Below are positions 33,133-42,410 of a stretch of 64,000 bases of DNA, piece by piece. Under the pieces are notes generated by a model that made no database searches, was not told the DNA's origin, and worked only from the letters and a program-made list of their open reading frames with translations. The DNA is from JAGBWK01 sp964544595. GTDB taxonomy: Bacteria; Bacteroidota; Bacteroidia; Bacteroidales; Muribaculaceae. Position 1 is the first letter of the stretch. Each line of letters starts with the position of its first letter. The stretch lies in assembly GCA_964544595.1 (NCBI GenBank), contig CAZJBM010000005.1, forward strand, positions 21,589-85,588, read 5' to 3'. The translations under genes were made by a program, and so were the position numbers.

Positions 33133-34335
33133 ATGAAAAAACATCTTATATCACTCATTGCCCTCATCTCCTTTTTAACCACATTCGCGCAGGATTATTC
33201 AGGCCGTTATGCGCCTCATGGACTCGAACGCCAGATGCCGGTGTTTCTCGACAGCATGAAGACCCGGCTCACTTATCCTATGGCATGGCGAAATGCCGCT
33301 ATCGACGATTTCAGCCAGTGGCGCGACTCGGCCCGCTCAGTGCTTCGCACCGCCCTTATGACCGTTCCGCCCAAAGCGCCCGACTTCGCTGCCGAGACCA
33401 TTTTTGAAGAGCAGCGCGACGGCTATAAAGCCCGTATCGTGCAGCTCAACCTCTCGGCATGGACGCGTGTCAACGTCTATGTGCTTGTGCCTGACTCTGA
33501 GGGGCCTAAACCCGCAGTCCTTATGTTTCACGACCATGGTGGCCATTTCCTTATCGGTAAGGAGAAAATGATTCGCCCTATCGCGCGCGGTGCGGTCACC
33601 GATAAGAGCAAAGGCAATATTCTGCCGGGGCTATCCGACACTCTTGTCATCAACGATGCCGACCGATGGGCCCGCCAATGCTACGGTGGCCAATATTTTG
33701 GCGACTACTTGGCAAAAAACGGCTATGTTGTCGTCTGCGGCGACGGCATATTCTGGGGAGAACGAGGCTGCAAAGAGGGTGTGCGCAAAGCCAAACTCAA
33801 TGAGTTTGCCGGAAACCTTATGGGCATGGGCTACTGTCTGAGCGGCATCACTACGGCTGAGGACAGCTACCTTGCCGACTGGATTGCTTCGCTTCCCGAG
33901 GTAGATCCAAAGAGAATAGGATGCACAGGCTTCTCCATGGGCGCTTACCGTGCCTGGATGGTATCGGCCCTTACCGATGCAATCGGCCCTACGGCTGCGG
34001 TTTGCTGGATGACTACCACCGACAATCAGTTCTCTTGGGAATATGGCCGCGAAAACGGCGGATATGCCAACACCCTCCCTTCGTTGCGCCATTTTCTCGA
34101 CCACCCCGATGTCGCCTCTATCGCTTGCCCCAAGCCGCTGTTTTTCATAAACGGCGAGACCGACAAGCTATTCAAGATACCCGGCGTGGAGTCGGCTTAC
34201 GCCACAATTAAATCGGTATATGAAAGCCAGGGTAAAGCCGACAACTTTCAGTCGGCCATTCTACCGATGCCCCATTGGTGCGGCCCTGAAGTGCAGGAGC
34301 GCGTGCTCGCTTTCTTCGACAGCTATCTCAAATAG
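33133..34335 (+). CDS. Secreted alpha/beta hydrolase (dienelactone hydrolase / acetyl-esterase-like)
   Basis: 400 residues from the ATG at 33133, which gives a proper signal peptide (MKKHLISLIALISFLTTFAQ). The hydrolase core shows VLMFHDHGGHF (oxyanion region), the nucleophile elbow GFSMGAYRAW with Ser268, INGETDKLF with the likely Asp, and PMPHWCGPE with the likely His. Similar Bacteroidetes proteins (Abhydrolase_7-like) are exported esterases, often on acetylated or feruloylated glycans; the substrate here is unknown. It is not part of a visible polysaccharide-utilization locus. Confidence 0.85.
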   Translation: MKKHLISLIALISFLTTFAQDYSGRYAPHGLERQMPVFLDSMKTRLTYPMAWRNAAIDDFSQWRDSARSVLRTALMTVPPKAPDFAAETIFEEQRDGYKARIVQLNLSAWTRVNVYVLVPDSEGPKPAVLMFHDHGGHFLIGKEKMIRPIARGAVTDKSKGNILPGLSDTLVINDADRWARQCYGGQYFGDYLAKNGYVVVCGDGIFWGERGCKEGVRKAKLNEFAGNLMGMGYCLSGITTAEDSYLADWIASLPEVDPKRIGCTGFSMGAYRAWMVSALTDAIGPTAAVCWMTTTDNQFSWEYGRENGGYANTLPSLRHFLDHPDVASIACPKPLFFINGETDKLFKIPGVESAYATIKSVYESQGKADNFQSAILPMPHWCGPEVQERVLAFFDSYLK

Positions 34336-34431
34336 GCTATCTTTTGCAGTTGAGCAACTTTTCATCTGACCGACGTACTAAGATGCGGTTTTTTACGTTA
34401 TTTATTTTAACACCCGCATCACTCTAACGGA

Positions 34432-35451
34432 ATGAAGCCATATCAAATACTTACACTCTGCATAATCTTCTTTTCTGCCCTTTGGACAAAAGCGCAGGAT
34501 GGCTCCTCTGCCTACAATTTTCTCAACATCTCCAATTCTGCCCGCATCTATGGTCTTGGTGGAATCAATATCACCTCTATCGAGGACGACATTATGACTA
34601 TCGACCAAAATCCCTCTTTGCTCGGATCGGAGATGGACAATCAGCTGGGCTTCAGCTATATGCGTTATCTTGGCGACTCTAATTTCGCAGGTGTCAGATA
34701 CGGAAAGGCGATTGGCGATCACGGCGCGCTCGCTTTAGGGCTGCAATATTTCGGCTACGGCAGCATTAAGGGTGCCGACGAGAATGGAGTGCTGACAGGA
34801 GATTTCTCCCCCAAAGACATTTCTTTCAGCGCCGCTTATTCCTACGACCTTAACGAAAACGTGCGACTCGGCGCCAACCTCAAATTCCTTTCAAGCAGCT
34901 ACGAGCAGTATTCTGCGTTCGCCATTGCTACCGACCTCGGCGTCAACTATTTCAACCCCGATAAAGACTTGTCGCTCTCTGCCGTTGTTGCCAATCTCGG
35001 CGGCCAGATAAAGAAATTCAACGAGTCTTACGACCGTCTCCCGATCGATGTGCGACTCGGTATCACCAAAGGTCTCGGCTCTTCTCCTATACGCCTCTCC
35101 CTTACGGCATGGAATCTGACCAAATGGAGCTTGCCATATTACGATGCGGGCGACGGCACTCAGTCCTCAGAGCCCGAAATCAAAGAGTCGTTCATGTCCA
35201 ATCTCTTTCGCCACCTTATTTTCGCTGCCGACTGGGCCCCCAACGAGAAGTTTTACGCGACCATAGCCTATAACTACAAGACGCGTACCGATATGTCTAC
35301 CTATCAGCGAAGCTTCCTCTCAGGCTTCTCTATCGGCGCCGGCCTCAACGCCAACAAATTCGGCCTTAGCCTTGCTTTCGCTCAACCTCATTCCGGAGCT
35401 ACTACCTTCATGGTCAACATCCGCCTGAACATCAACGACTTCATCAACTGA
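34432..35451 (+). CDS. porQ: PorQ-family outer membrane protein (type IX secretion)
   Basis: 339 residues: signal peptide (cleavage after WTKAQ, residue 22) and a beta-barrel of the PorQ/PorV type, starting with the family segment YNFLNISNSARIYGLGGINI and DDIMTIDQNPSLLGSEM. PorQ belongs to the attachment complex that anchors type IX cargo on the cell surface. In Bacteroidales porQ commonly lies just before cmk and ispH, as here, although an MFS gene is inserted between. No other type IX genes are in the window. Confidence 0.87.
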   Translation: MKPYQILTLCIIFFSALWTKAQDGSSAYNFLNISNSARIYGLGGINITSIEDDIMTIDQNPSLLGSEMDNQLGFSYMRYLGDSNFAGVRYGKAIGDHGALALGLQYFGYGSIKGADENGVLTGDFSPKDISFSAAYSYDLNENVRLGANLKFLSSSYEQYSAFAIATDLGVNYFNPDKDLSLSAVVANLGGQIKKFNESYDRLPIDVRLGITKGLGSSPIRLSLTAWNLTKWSLPYYDAGDGTQSSEPEIKESFMSNLFRHLIFAADWAPNEKFYATIAYNYKTRTDMSTYQRSFLSGFSIGAGLNANKFGLSLAFAQPHSGATTFMVNIRLNINDFIN

Positions 35452-35488
35452 GATATTGCTTTAAGGTAAGTTATATTCACTGTTCGAG

Positions 35489-36667
35489 ATGAATGATAAG
35501 AATAGACTCGGTAAGCACCCGCTTATAGCCAATCGCACAGCATTTTTGATAATAGGCTGCCTTGAGGCCGCATGGGCGCCTCTTGTGCCCTACGTTAAGA
35601 GCGCATTCTCTCTCGATGAGGAAACGCTCGGTTTGCTTATGCTCTGCTCGGGGCTTGGATCAATCATGTCTCTCCCGGTTTCAGGTTGGCTTTGCATGAG
35701 ATTCGGGGCCAAGAGGGTAGTGTATTTTTCGGGATTCATGATGGCGTTATCGCTTTTGGCCATTAGCCTTATGGTCAATGTATGGCTTACGGCTGTCATG
35801 CTTATGATATTTGGAGGTTGCACGATTTCGGTTGATGTTGCCGCCAACGTCAATGGTGTGGCTATTGAGCATCAAACCGGGAAGCACCTGATGTCGGGGT
35901 TTCACGGAGGATATTCCCTCGGAACGCTTATCGGCGCCGGAGCTATGAGCGTGTTATTCTCGTTGGATATCGTTCCGGCATGGGCCGTCGTTATCTGCAT
36001 CGCGCTTATTCTCATAACTATGATTTGGGGTTGTCGCGACCTCCTATCCAAGAAAGGGCTGAAAAATGCCAATCCCCCTTCAGCCTCCGCGCCGCGGGCA
36101 AAACAAAAATTCCGCGTTCCGCCTATGGTCATAGTCATAGGTTTGTTATGCTTCATCATGTATGCGTCGGAGGGTGCGGTCATGGGCTGGTCGGCGATAT
36201 TTGTCAGCGAGGAAAGGGGTGTAGATATTTCAGCGGCCGGATTTTTCTATACCGCTTTCGCGGTTATGATGACAGCAATGCGCTTTATGGGCGATAAGAT
36301 TGTCAGCCGATTCGGTCAGCGTCGAGTCGTGGTCTACGGAGCTTTGTCGGTTGCTGCGGGCTTCGCTTTGGTGATTATTGTGCCTAATATCATATCTACC
36401 GCTATCGGTTTCGCCCTGATTGGCCTCGGTGCCACCAATATCGTGCCGCAATTCATTTCCTTTGCGTCGGGCATTGAGGGAATGGCCGTTCAGAATATCA
36501 TCAGCGTTATTAACGCCCTCGGCTACTCAGGCATATTGCTCGGCCCTGTATTGATTGGCTTTGTGGCAAAACATTACGGCCTTCACGCTTCCTTTGCCGG
36601 AATCGCGGTCTTCACTTTGGTTGTGGCCGTAATCTCAGCCGCTGTTTTAAAAAAACGTGAGCGATAA
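35489..36667 (+). CDS. MFS transporter (YbjJ-like)
   Basis: 392 residues with twelve predicted membrane helices in two halves and a soluble central loop (about 185-205, rich in Pro/Ala/Lys). The segment VDVAANVNGVAIEHQTGKHL followed by MSGFHGGYSLGTLIGAG is typical of the YbjJ/FucP-like branch. The substrate is unknown. It lies 37 bp after porQ and 90 bp before cmk on the same strand, interrupting a pair usually adjacent in Bacteroidales. Confidence 0.88.
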   Translation: MNDKNRLGKHPLIANRTAFLIIGCLEAAWAPLVPYVKSAFSLDEETLGLLMLCSGLGSIMSLPVSGWLCMRFGAKRVVYFSGFMMALSLLAISLMVNVWLTAVMLMIFGGCTISVDVAANVNGVAIEHQTGKHLMSGFHGGYSLGTLIGAGAMSVLFSLDIVPAWAVVICIALILITMIWGCRDLLSKKGLKNANPPSASAPRAKQKFRVPPMVIVIGLLCFIMYASEGAVMGWSAIFVSEERGVDISAAGFFYTAFAVMMTAMRFMGDKIVSRFGQRRVVVYGALSVAAGFALVIIVPNIISTAIGFALIGLGATNIVPQFISFASGIEGMAVQNIISVINALGYSGILLGPVLIGFVAKHYGLHASFAGIAVFTLVVAVISAAVLKKRER

Positions 36668-36723
36668 ATCCCACTTGTTTGCAAATCTACAAATGGCGGG
36701 CATTCATAATCCCGATTTTTTTG

Positions 36724-36731
36724 TAATTTCG
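36724..36731 (+). promoter_or_regulatory. cmk -7 box TAATTTCG
   Basis: -7 box with the TTCG ending 26 bp before the cmk ATG. No -33 TTTG at the expected distance. Confidence 0.45.
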
Positions 36732-36757
36732 CGATAGATTAAAAACCACGTGACATA

Positions 36758-37453
36758 ATGGGAAAAAAAATAATCGTAGCCATCGACGGCTTCTCTTCTT
36801 CAGGCAAAAGCACAATGGCCAAGCAATTGGCTCGCGAGATAGGTTATCGTTACATCGACTCCGGAGCCATGTACCGCGCCGTTACGCTATATGCGCTCGA
36901 CCATGGAATGATTTCGCCCGACAATGTTGTCGACACTTGTCGGCTCATCGAGTCGCTCCCCGACATTCATATCGACTTCAAGGCTCTCCCCTCAGGGCAG
37001 AGGACCCTACTCAATGGCCGCGACGTTGAGGATGAGATTCGCACCCTCCGCGTGTCCAATTCCGTATCGCCGGTAGCTGTTATCCCTCAGGTAAGAGAGG
37101 CGCTTGTGGCCATGCAGCAGCGATTCGGGCAGGAGAGAGGTATCGTCATGGACGGCCGCGACATAGGCACAACCGTATTCCCCGATGCCGAGCTCAAGAT
37201 TTACCTCAACGCCTCCCCCGAAACTCGCGCCATGCGCCGCTGGAAAGAATTGCAGGAAAAGGGCGACGCCACCACTACCTACAAGCAGGTGCTCGACAAC
37301 GTGATCACGCGCGATCATATCGACTCCACCCGCGAGGTGAGCCCTTTGCGCAGAGCTGATGACGCTATTGATCTCGACAACTCCGCAATGACTATAGCTG
37401 AGCAAAATCAATGGCTTATCCAACGCTTCAACGAAGCCGTCAACCAAGCCTGA
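36758..37453 (+). CDS. cmk: Cytidylate kinase
   Basis: 231 residues. P-loop IAIDGFSSSGKSTMAKQLA at the start, YIDSGAMYRAVTL, and the late DGRDIGTTVFPDAELK segment define (d)CMP kinase, which makes CDP/dCDP from CMP/dCMP with ATP. It ends 16 bp before ispH, with which it is probably transcribed. Confidence 0.97.
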   Translation: MGKKIIVAIDGFSSSGKSTMAKQLAREIGYRYIDSGAMYRAVTLYALDHGMISPDNVVDTCRLIESLPDIHIDFKALPSGQRTLLNGRDVEDEIRTLRVSNSVSPVAVIPQVREALVAMQQRFGQERGIVMDGRDIGTTVFPDAELKIYLNASPETRAMRRWKELQEKGDATTTYKQVLDNVITRDHIDSTREVSPLRRADDAIDLDNSAMTIAEQNQWLIQRFNEAVNQA

Positions 37454-37469
37454 TAAATCTGCTTTTCCT

Positions 37470-38330
37470 ATGGAGATAGAGATTGATCCCGGTTCAGGTT
37501 TCTGCCATGGGGTAGTGGCGGCAATCCGTAAGGCAGAGGAGGCTCTCGCTTCCTCCGCGCCTCTTTATTGCCTCGGAGATATTGTCCACAACAACGAGGA
37601 GGTCAGCCGACTGGAAAACAAAGGCATGGTCACCATAAGCCACGACGACATGTCGCGCCTCAGCAACGCCAAGGTGCTTCTCCGTGCCCACGGCGAGCCC
37701 CCTTTGACCTATCAGACCGCTGAAAAAAACGGCATTGAAATTATCGATGCCACCTGCCCGGTTGTCCTAAAGTTGCAGAAACGCATAAAAACGAGCTACG
37801 CTGAGAGCCCTGGAGCCCGTCAGATCGTTATATACGGCAAAATGGGCCATGCAGAGGTTAATGGGCTGGTAGGGCAGACCGAAGGCACCGCTATTGTGAT
37901 ACAAGGCGTCGAAGACCTTGAAAAAATTGATTTTGACCGCGACATCGACCTCTATTCCCAGACCACGATGTCGGTATCCGGATTCAAGGAAATAATCGCC
38001 GAGATAGAGAAACGAAAAAATCCCGCGACACTATTCCGTAGCAGCGACACTATATGCCGTCAGGTTGCCAACCGCGTCGACGCTCTTAGGGATTTCGCTG
38101 CCAAGCACGATGTTGTGCTTTTCGTCAGCGGCGCGAAAAGCAGCAACGGTAAATTCCTGTTCACCGTATGCCGCGAAGCCAACCCGCGCACATATATGCT
38201 CTCTACCCCCGAAATCGATCCGGCATGGATTGAATCTGCATCAACCATAGGCATTTGCGGCGCCACTTCTACTCCCCGCTGGCTTATGGAGCAGGTTAAA
38301 AACAAAGTCTCTAAAATGACCCTTCATTAA
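37470..38330 (+). CDS. ispH: 4-hydroxy-3-methylbut-2-enyl diphosphate reductase
   Basis: 286 residues. The three conserved iron-sulfur Cys are Cys12 (GSGFCHGVV), Cys96 (DATCPVVLK) and Cys196 (DTICRQVANR), binding the 4Fe-4S cluster. It makes IPP and DMAPP in the last step of the MEP pathway; ispE of the same pathway is at 44236. It follows cmk and ends at a bidirectional terminator. Confidence 0.97.
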   Translation: MEIEIDPGSGFCHGVVAAIRKAEEALASSAPLYCLGDIVHNNEEVSRLENKGMVTISHDDMSRLSNAKVLLRAHGEPPLTYQTAEKNGIEIIDATCPVVLKLQKRIKTSYAESPGARQIVIYGKMGHAEVNGLVGQTEGTAIVIQGVEDLEKIDFDRDIDLYSQTTMSVSGFKEIIAEIEKRKNPATLFRSSDTICRQVANRVDALRDFAAKHDVVLFVSGAKSSNGKFLFTVCREANPRTYMLSTPEIDPAWIESASTIGICGATSTPRWLMEQVKNKVSKMTLH

Positions 38331-38349
38331 ACCATAAAAGACCATAAAA

Positions 38350-38396
38350 ACGCGCAAGAGGCAAAGATTTCCCTTAGTTCTTTGCCTCTTGTGCGT
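38350..38396. terminator. Bidirectional terminator between ispH and rprY
   Basis: 18-bp stem (ACGCGCAAGAGGCAAAGA / TCTTTGCCTCTTGTGCGT, one G-T pair), 11-nt loop, between convergent genes. Confidence 0.85.
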
Positions 38397-38449
38397 TCTG
38401 TATATACGACATCGAAGATTGGAATGACCCGATTTTCGATGATACTTAC

Positions 38450-39154
38450 TTAATTATTCTCCTCCTCGGGTATAATCAGTTTATAGCCTTTACCGTGTAT
38501 ATTGATAATCTCCACGCGGGGATCCTCGGCCAGCTTTTTGCGCAGCTTGGTGATATACACGTCCATTGAGCGGGCGTTGAAATAGTTATCATCGATCCAA
38601 ATTGTCTTCAACGCATAGTTGCGTTCAAGAATTTCATTTGAATGGGCGCAAAGCAAGCTGAGAAGCTCCGATTCTTTCGTTGTAAGTTTGTCGGAGAATC
38701 CGTTGATGGTGAGGGTCTGCTTTTGAGTGTCGAAAGTATAATTACCGATTTTGTACATCGTCACCTCTTTACCCTTCTTTCCCTTCACGCGGCGGAGTAT
38801 CGCCTCGATACGGAGCAAGAGAAGGTCCATAGAGAAAGGCTTGGTAATATAGTCGTCGGCGCCGATTTTGAAGCCTTCCACAATATCTTCCTTAAGCGAT
38901 TTGGCTGTCAGAAATATGATAGGCACCTCGCTGTTCACCGTTCTGATTTCTTGTGCTAGCGCGAATCCGTCCTTTTTAGGCATCATGACGTCGAGCACGC
39001 ATAAATCGTATTTGCCTTTGAGAAAGGCTTTATATCCGGCCTCGCCGTCAGTGCACAAGTCGGCATTGAAACCCTTAGCCTGCAAATATTCTCGAAGGAG
39101 CATGCCGAGGTTTTCGTCATCCTCACATAATAATATACGCATACGTTCTTCCAT
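38450..39154 (-). CDS. rprY: OmpR-type response regulator RprY
   Basis: 234 residues from the ATG at 39154 (a TTG at 39163 is also in frame). Receiver domain with acidic pocket CEDD (10-13), phospho-acceptor Asp55 in VLDVMMPKKDG and the FLTAKS segment; then an OmpR/PhoB winged helix (about 135-230, TTKESELLSLLCAHSNEILE and RSMDVYITKLRKKL). It is the partner of the kinase encoded directly upstream, with a 5-bp gap. The pair matches RprXY of Bacteroides fragilis, first seen by its effect on outer-membrane proteins and tetracycline response when over-produced. Confidence 0.93.
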   Translation of the reverse strand: MEERMRILLCEDDENLGMLLREYLQAKGFNADLCTDGEAGYKAFLKGKYDLCVLDVMMPKKDGFALAQEIRTVNSEVPIIFLTAKSLKEDIVEGFKIGADDYITKPFSMDLLLLRIEAILRRVKGKKGKEVTMYKIGNYTFDTQKQTLTINGFSDKLTTKESELLSLLCAHSNEILERNYALKTIWIDDNYFNARSMDVYITKLRKKLAEDPRVEIINIHGKGYKLIIPEEENN

Positions 39155-39159
39155 AATTT

Positions 39160-40695
39160 TCAATTTTTTGATAGGGGTAATATGATTATAAATTTTGTTC
39201 CTTGATTTAATTCGCTGTCCACTTTGATGGTTCCGCCATGAAGCGTGACCATCTTGTAGACGTAGGCTAAGCCGAGGCCGAAGCCTTTCACGTCGTGCTG
39301 ATTTCCGGTCGGCACTCGGTAGAATTTGTCGAATATCTTCTTCAGATGCTCGCGCTTTATGCCGATACCGTTATCCTCGACGATGATTCTCAGCGACTCT
39401 TCGCCTATATCTGAGGTCGACACTTTAAGCTCAAGCGGCACATCCTCGCGGCGATATTTCACCGCATTGTCGAGAAGATTGTATATAACGTTGGTGAAGT
39501 GCATCTCATCGACGTTGACTATCGCGTCTTCCGCGTCGAGATCCGCTTCAAGATGACCGCCATAACGCTCCACTTTTATCTTAAACGTGTTCACGATCTG
39601 ATAAATCGCCGCGTTGGCATCCACCTCTTTCAGTCGCAAAGTTGCCTTCTTGCGGTCGAACATCGACATTTGCAACACCTTCTCAACCTGGAAGCGCAGC
39701 CGCTTGGTCTCGTCGTTTATAACCTGCGAAATATGCTGGAGCATTGCCGGTGATTTCCTTACCGAAGCGTCGTTGAGCATCTGGGCGGCGAGCGAAATGG
39801 TTGATATCGGCGTCTTGAATTCATGCGTCATATTGTTGATGAAGTCGGTCTTCATCTCGTTGAGTTTCTTCTGGCGGAAAGCCACTATGATCGTGTACAC
39901 AAACACTATCAGGAGCACTATCGTGAAAATAAACGCCGGTATCAGGAAGCCAAACGAGTCATATATGAAATTGTTCTTTCCCGGGAAATACACTTCAAGA
40001 AAGAGGCGTTTGTTCTCAGGGTCGTTGCGAAACAACGGTATCTTAAAGAAGTTTGACGACTGCGTCCGTTCATCCTCCAGGCGAGGATAGTTTGCCGTGG
40101 TGTAAATCGGCATATTGCTTCGATTGACTATCGCGAACTCAAAGGGCATATCGTGGATTTTCATCTTTTCAAGCTCCTCCTTGATATACTTGCGGGTGGT
40201 TGCCGAGTCGATCCTCTCCATTACGGGGCGATTGCTCGCTTGGGCCGAAATCTTAAGAATCACCTCGTCGATAAGACCCTTTTGATACAAGTAACGATCT
40301 TGAAGCTCCTCGTCGATCTGCTGCATCGAGTTATATCGGTTGATTATCGAATTATCGTCGCTTTGAAGATTCGTTATCTGGTCAGCCTTGCCGCGGATGG
40401 TGAGATTTCCCTCCATGCCGCTGGTGGTAGAGAATGAGTAGCGTATGCCGCGCCCTTTCGCTCTCGAATAGAGTGTCGACGACTGTATCTCGTTAAGGTC
40501 ATCCTCCAGATAGTACTTTGTCTCCTCCTCCTCGAGTCGCGCGCTTACCGAGAAAAGGCTGTGAATGACCCCTTCAGAGAATTGGTCATTACGCATGGTG
40601 ATCATGTCGTCGACATATCTTATCTCGATGTAAAGCAACCCGCAGAAGGTGATCGACATCAATATTGTTAGTAACCAGATGGTAGATTTTTTCAT
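39160..40695 (-). CDS. rprX: Sensor histidine kinase RprX
   Basis: 511 residues. Two membrane helices (about 5-25 and 235-260) enclose a periplasmic sensor domain of about 205 residues with no family I can name. The cytosolic part has the HisKA box with His291 (NNMTHEFKTPIST), the N box (VIYNLLDNAVKYR), the G1 box (VEDNGIGIKREHL) and the G2 box (KGFGLGLAYV). It phosphorylates RprY. It has a clean promoter with a 92-nt leader, right after the terminator of the LRR gene. Confidence 0.93.
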   Translation of the reverse strand: MKKSTIWLLTILMSITFCGLLYIEIRYVDDMITMRNDQFSEGVIHSLFSVSARLEEEETKYYLEDDLNEIQSSTLYSRAKGRGIRYSFSTTSGMEGNLTIRGKADQITNLQSDDNSIINRYNSMQQIDEELQDRYLYQKGLIDEVILKISAQASNRPVMERIDSATTRKYIKEELEKMKIHDMPFEFAIVNRSNMPIYTTANYPRLEDERTQSSNFFKIPLFRNDPENKRLFLEVYFPGKNNFIYDSFGFLIPAFIFTIVLLIVFVYTIIVAFRQKKLNEMKTDFINNMTHEFKTPISTISLAAQMLNDASVRKSPAMLQHISQVINDETKRLRFQVEKVLQMSMFDRKKATLRLKEVDANAAIYQIVNTFKIKVERYGGHLEADLDAEDAIVNVDEMHFTNVIYNLLDNAVKYRREDVPLELKVSTSDIGEESLRIIVEDNGIGIKREHLKKIFDKFYRVPTGNQHDVKGFGLGLAYVYKMVTLHGGTIKVDSELNQGTKFIIILPLSKN

Positions 40696-40786
40696 CGCGG
40701 TTGGGTATTTACAATATTAACAATTTTAAATAGTGTATGTTTAAAAAAACTGAAAAAAACTGAATTCCGCCTTTAACACTCAACGG

Positions 40787-40818
40787 CAAATTTAACATAA
40801 AATTGTGAAAACAGCAAA
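40787..40818 (-). promoter_or_regulatory. rprXY promoter (TTTG-N20-TAAATTTG on minus)
   Basis: On the minus strand TTTG (40815-40818) and TAAATTTG (40787-40794) are 20 bp apart, immediately after the LRR-gene terminator. Confidence 0.8.
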
Positions 40819-40819
40819 G

Positions 40820-40854
40820 AAACGGCTCCCGAACGAAACATCCGGAAGCCGTTT
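40820..40854 (-). terminator. LRR gene terminator
   Basis: AAACGGCT (40820-40827) pairs with AGCCGTTT (40847-40854), extended by CCG/CGG after one mismatch. On the minus strand it is followed by a T-rich stretch. It lies about 120 bp after the LRR stop. Confidence 0.65.
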
Positions 40855-40975
40855 TCGATTGATGAGAAATCTAAAGGCTTAGATTCTTGTGCGGGAGCGT
40901 AAGGCTGTTTTCTTGCGCTACCAGCGATATGTGGGTACTTTTAATCCGATAGATTCATCTTGGAGTATGGTCTGA

Positions 40976-42034
40976 TTAGTAATTCCACTGGCAAGCAACC
41001 ATGCGGAGCTGATCGCAGCCTTGAGTGCGGAGATCGTTAATCATATTGTAGCGGCAGTTAATATAAACCAGTTGCGGGTCAAACGAAACGTCGAGCATCG
41101 AAAGCTGGTTATTGTTGCAAATCACGCGCTGGAGGAAAGTCTGGTTAGAGAGGGTAAGCGTAGTCAGGTCGTTGTATGAGCAGTCAACGTACTCAAGCTG
41201 AGTGCAATTTTCAACATTAAGAGTAGTCAGGTCGTTGTAAGAGCAAACGAGATCAAGAAGATGAGAGCAGTTGTTCAGAGAAAGACCGGTCATGTTGTTG
41301 TCAGAGCAGATAAATGAGCTGAGCGACTCGAGGTTTTGAATGGCAAGATTCTGGATCTCATTGTCGTCGATATTGAGGTTGGTAAGATTGTCAACACCAG
41401 TAAGAAGGAGTGAAGTCAACTTGTTATAACCGCAATAGAGATTTTTAAGGTTCGAGCAGCCCGTGATCACGAGTTTCTCAAGACGGCAACCCTGGCAGTT
41501 AAGAGTCTTCAACGAGGTCGAGTTGGCGAGATTGAGCTCAACGAAGCTGTTGTTTGAGCAGTTGAGATCCTCGATGTTGGGAGTCCCGGTGAGAGTAAGG
41601 TCGTTAAGACGGTTTTTGTAGACCTTAACGCTTGTAAGAGAGGGGAGGTTGGCAAGTGTGAGAGTCGTAAGCTTGTTGCGCGAAGCGTCAAGCTTGGCGA
41701 GGACACCGTCGCCGGTAACGTTGAGAGTGGCGATTTCGTTGCGCGAAACGTTTACTTCAGTAAGCGCGCTGAAGTTAGAAAGGTCGAGATTGCCTGCGAT
41801 TTTCTTGTCGCTCCAGTCAATTTTGGTTACATGACCGTTTTCGATAGTCACGCCTTCCCAGGTAGAGGGTGCGGAAATATCGACAATCTTAAGGGCTAAC
41901 TGATTAGTGGCCGCTTCGGCAGCGGGTTGGGTTAAAAAGTTTTGGAGTTGTTTCAACTCGCTTTTGTTCATTTTTTGGGCGAAAGCAGTGGCACATCCCA
42001 GAGCCAAGGCCATCAATAAAACAGCTTTTTTCAT
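40976..42034 (-). CDS. Secreted leucine-rich repeat protein with 21-residue repeats
   Basis: 352 residues: signal peptide (MKKAVLLMALALGCATAFAQ), a short helical cap, then about twelve repeats of exactly 21 residues from about residue 85 to the end. The unit is LxCSxNxLTxLxLxxxxxLxx, for example LVCSYNDLTTLNVENCTQL. In most of the C-terminal repeats position 3 is Cys, which would form an inner Cys ladder in the solenoid. This is close to internalin and TpLRR proteins. It has no lipobox, GPI-like or sorting tail, so it is likely periplasmic or released. The binding partner is unknown. A long leader lies upstream. Confidence 0.9.
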   Translation of the reverse strand: MKKAVLLMALALGCATAFAQKMNKSELKQLQNFLTQPAAEAATNQLALKIVDISAPSTWEGVTIENGHVTKIDWSDKKIAGNLDLSNFSALTEVNVSRNEIATLNVTGDGVLAKLDASRNKLTTLTLANLPSLTSVKVYKNRLNDLTLTGTPNIEDLNCSNNSFVELNLANSTSLKTLNCQGCRLEKLVITGCSNLKNLYCGYNKLTSLLLTGVDNLTNLNIDDNEIQNLAIQNLESLSSFICSDNNMTGLSLNNCSHLLDLVCSYNDLTTLNVENCTQLEYVDCSYNDLTTLTLSNQTFLQRVICNNNQLSMLDVSFDPQLVYINCRYNMINDLRTQGCDQLRMVACQWNY

Positions 42035-42405
42035 AATTTTGTAAGTGATTAAAAGTTTTTATACGAATAACAATATTTTTTCACGATTGGTTTACGATTC
42101 AAGAATGTTTTTTTATGTTTTTTCACCAATTTTCAACCTTTCAAATTCTTATTACTGCTTTTCGAGAGTCACAACCCTTTGACAATCTACCCGTTTTTTT
42201 GTGACAAATATTGAGCGGGGGAGTTCCTCCTATGGCGATTCTCTGATGTTGTTTGCTGATGTGACCTAAGCCAGAGAGCGATTCGGCATGAGATATTTTT
42301 GAAGTATATGGCAGAAATTAGATTTATAGGTATAATGGTTGGTATTAACACAGCCCGCTATAACGGCTGCCTGAAGAGATTCGAGCAATGCCGTGCGTCG
42401 GGCGT
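42035..42405 (-). ncRNA. Long leader or non-coding RNA candidate upstream of the LRR gene
   Basis: A minus-strand promoter at 42411-42442 starts transcription 370 bases before the LRR ATG, and no convincing gene lies between. The RNA could fold: CGGCAT (near 42393) with ATGCCG (near 42287), an inner CAGCC/GGCTG hairpin (about 42351-42370), TCTCTG/CAGAGA (42241-42276), and GGAGGAACTCC (about 42221-42231). No T-run terminator is seen on this strand before the LRR gene, so a long 5' leader is more likely than a free small RNA. The remaining 42443-42494 shows nothing. Confidence 0.35.
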
Positions 42406-42410
42406 TGCGA

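Noticed and set aside
41100..41800. Recurrent short motifs that could suggest a repeat array or CRISPR
   Set aside because: They are the in-frame 63-bp units coding the 21-residue LRR repeats and vary as protein repeats do; there are no constant repeats with unique spacers.
42360..42410. Possible tRNA-like stretch around GATTCGAGC
   Set aside because: No acceptor stem, no anticodon arm of correct spacing and no CCA context. No tRNA was found anywhere in the window.
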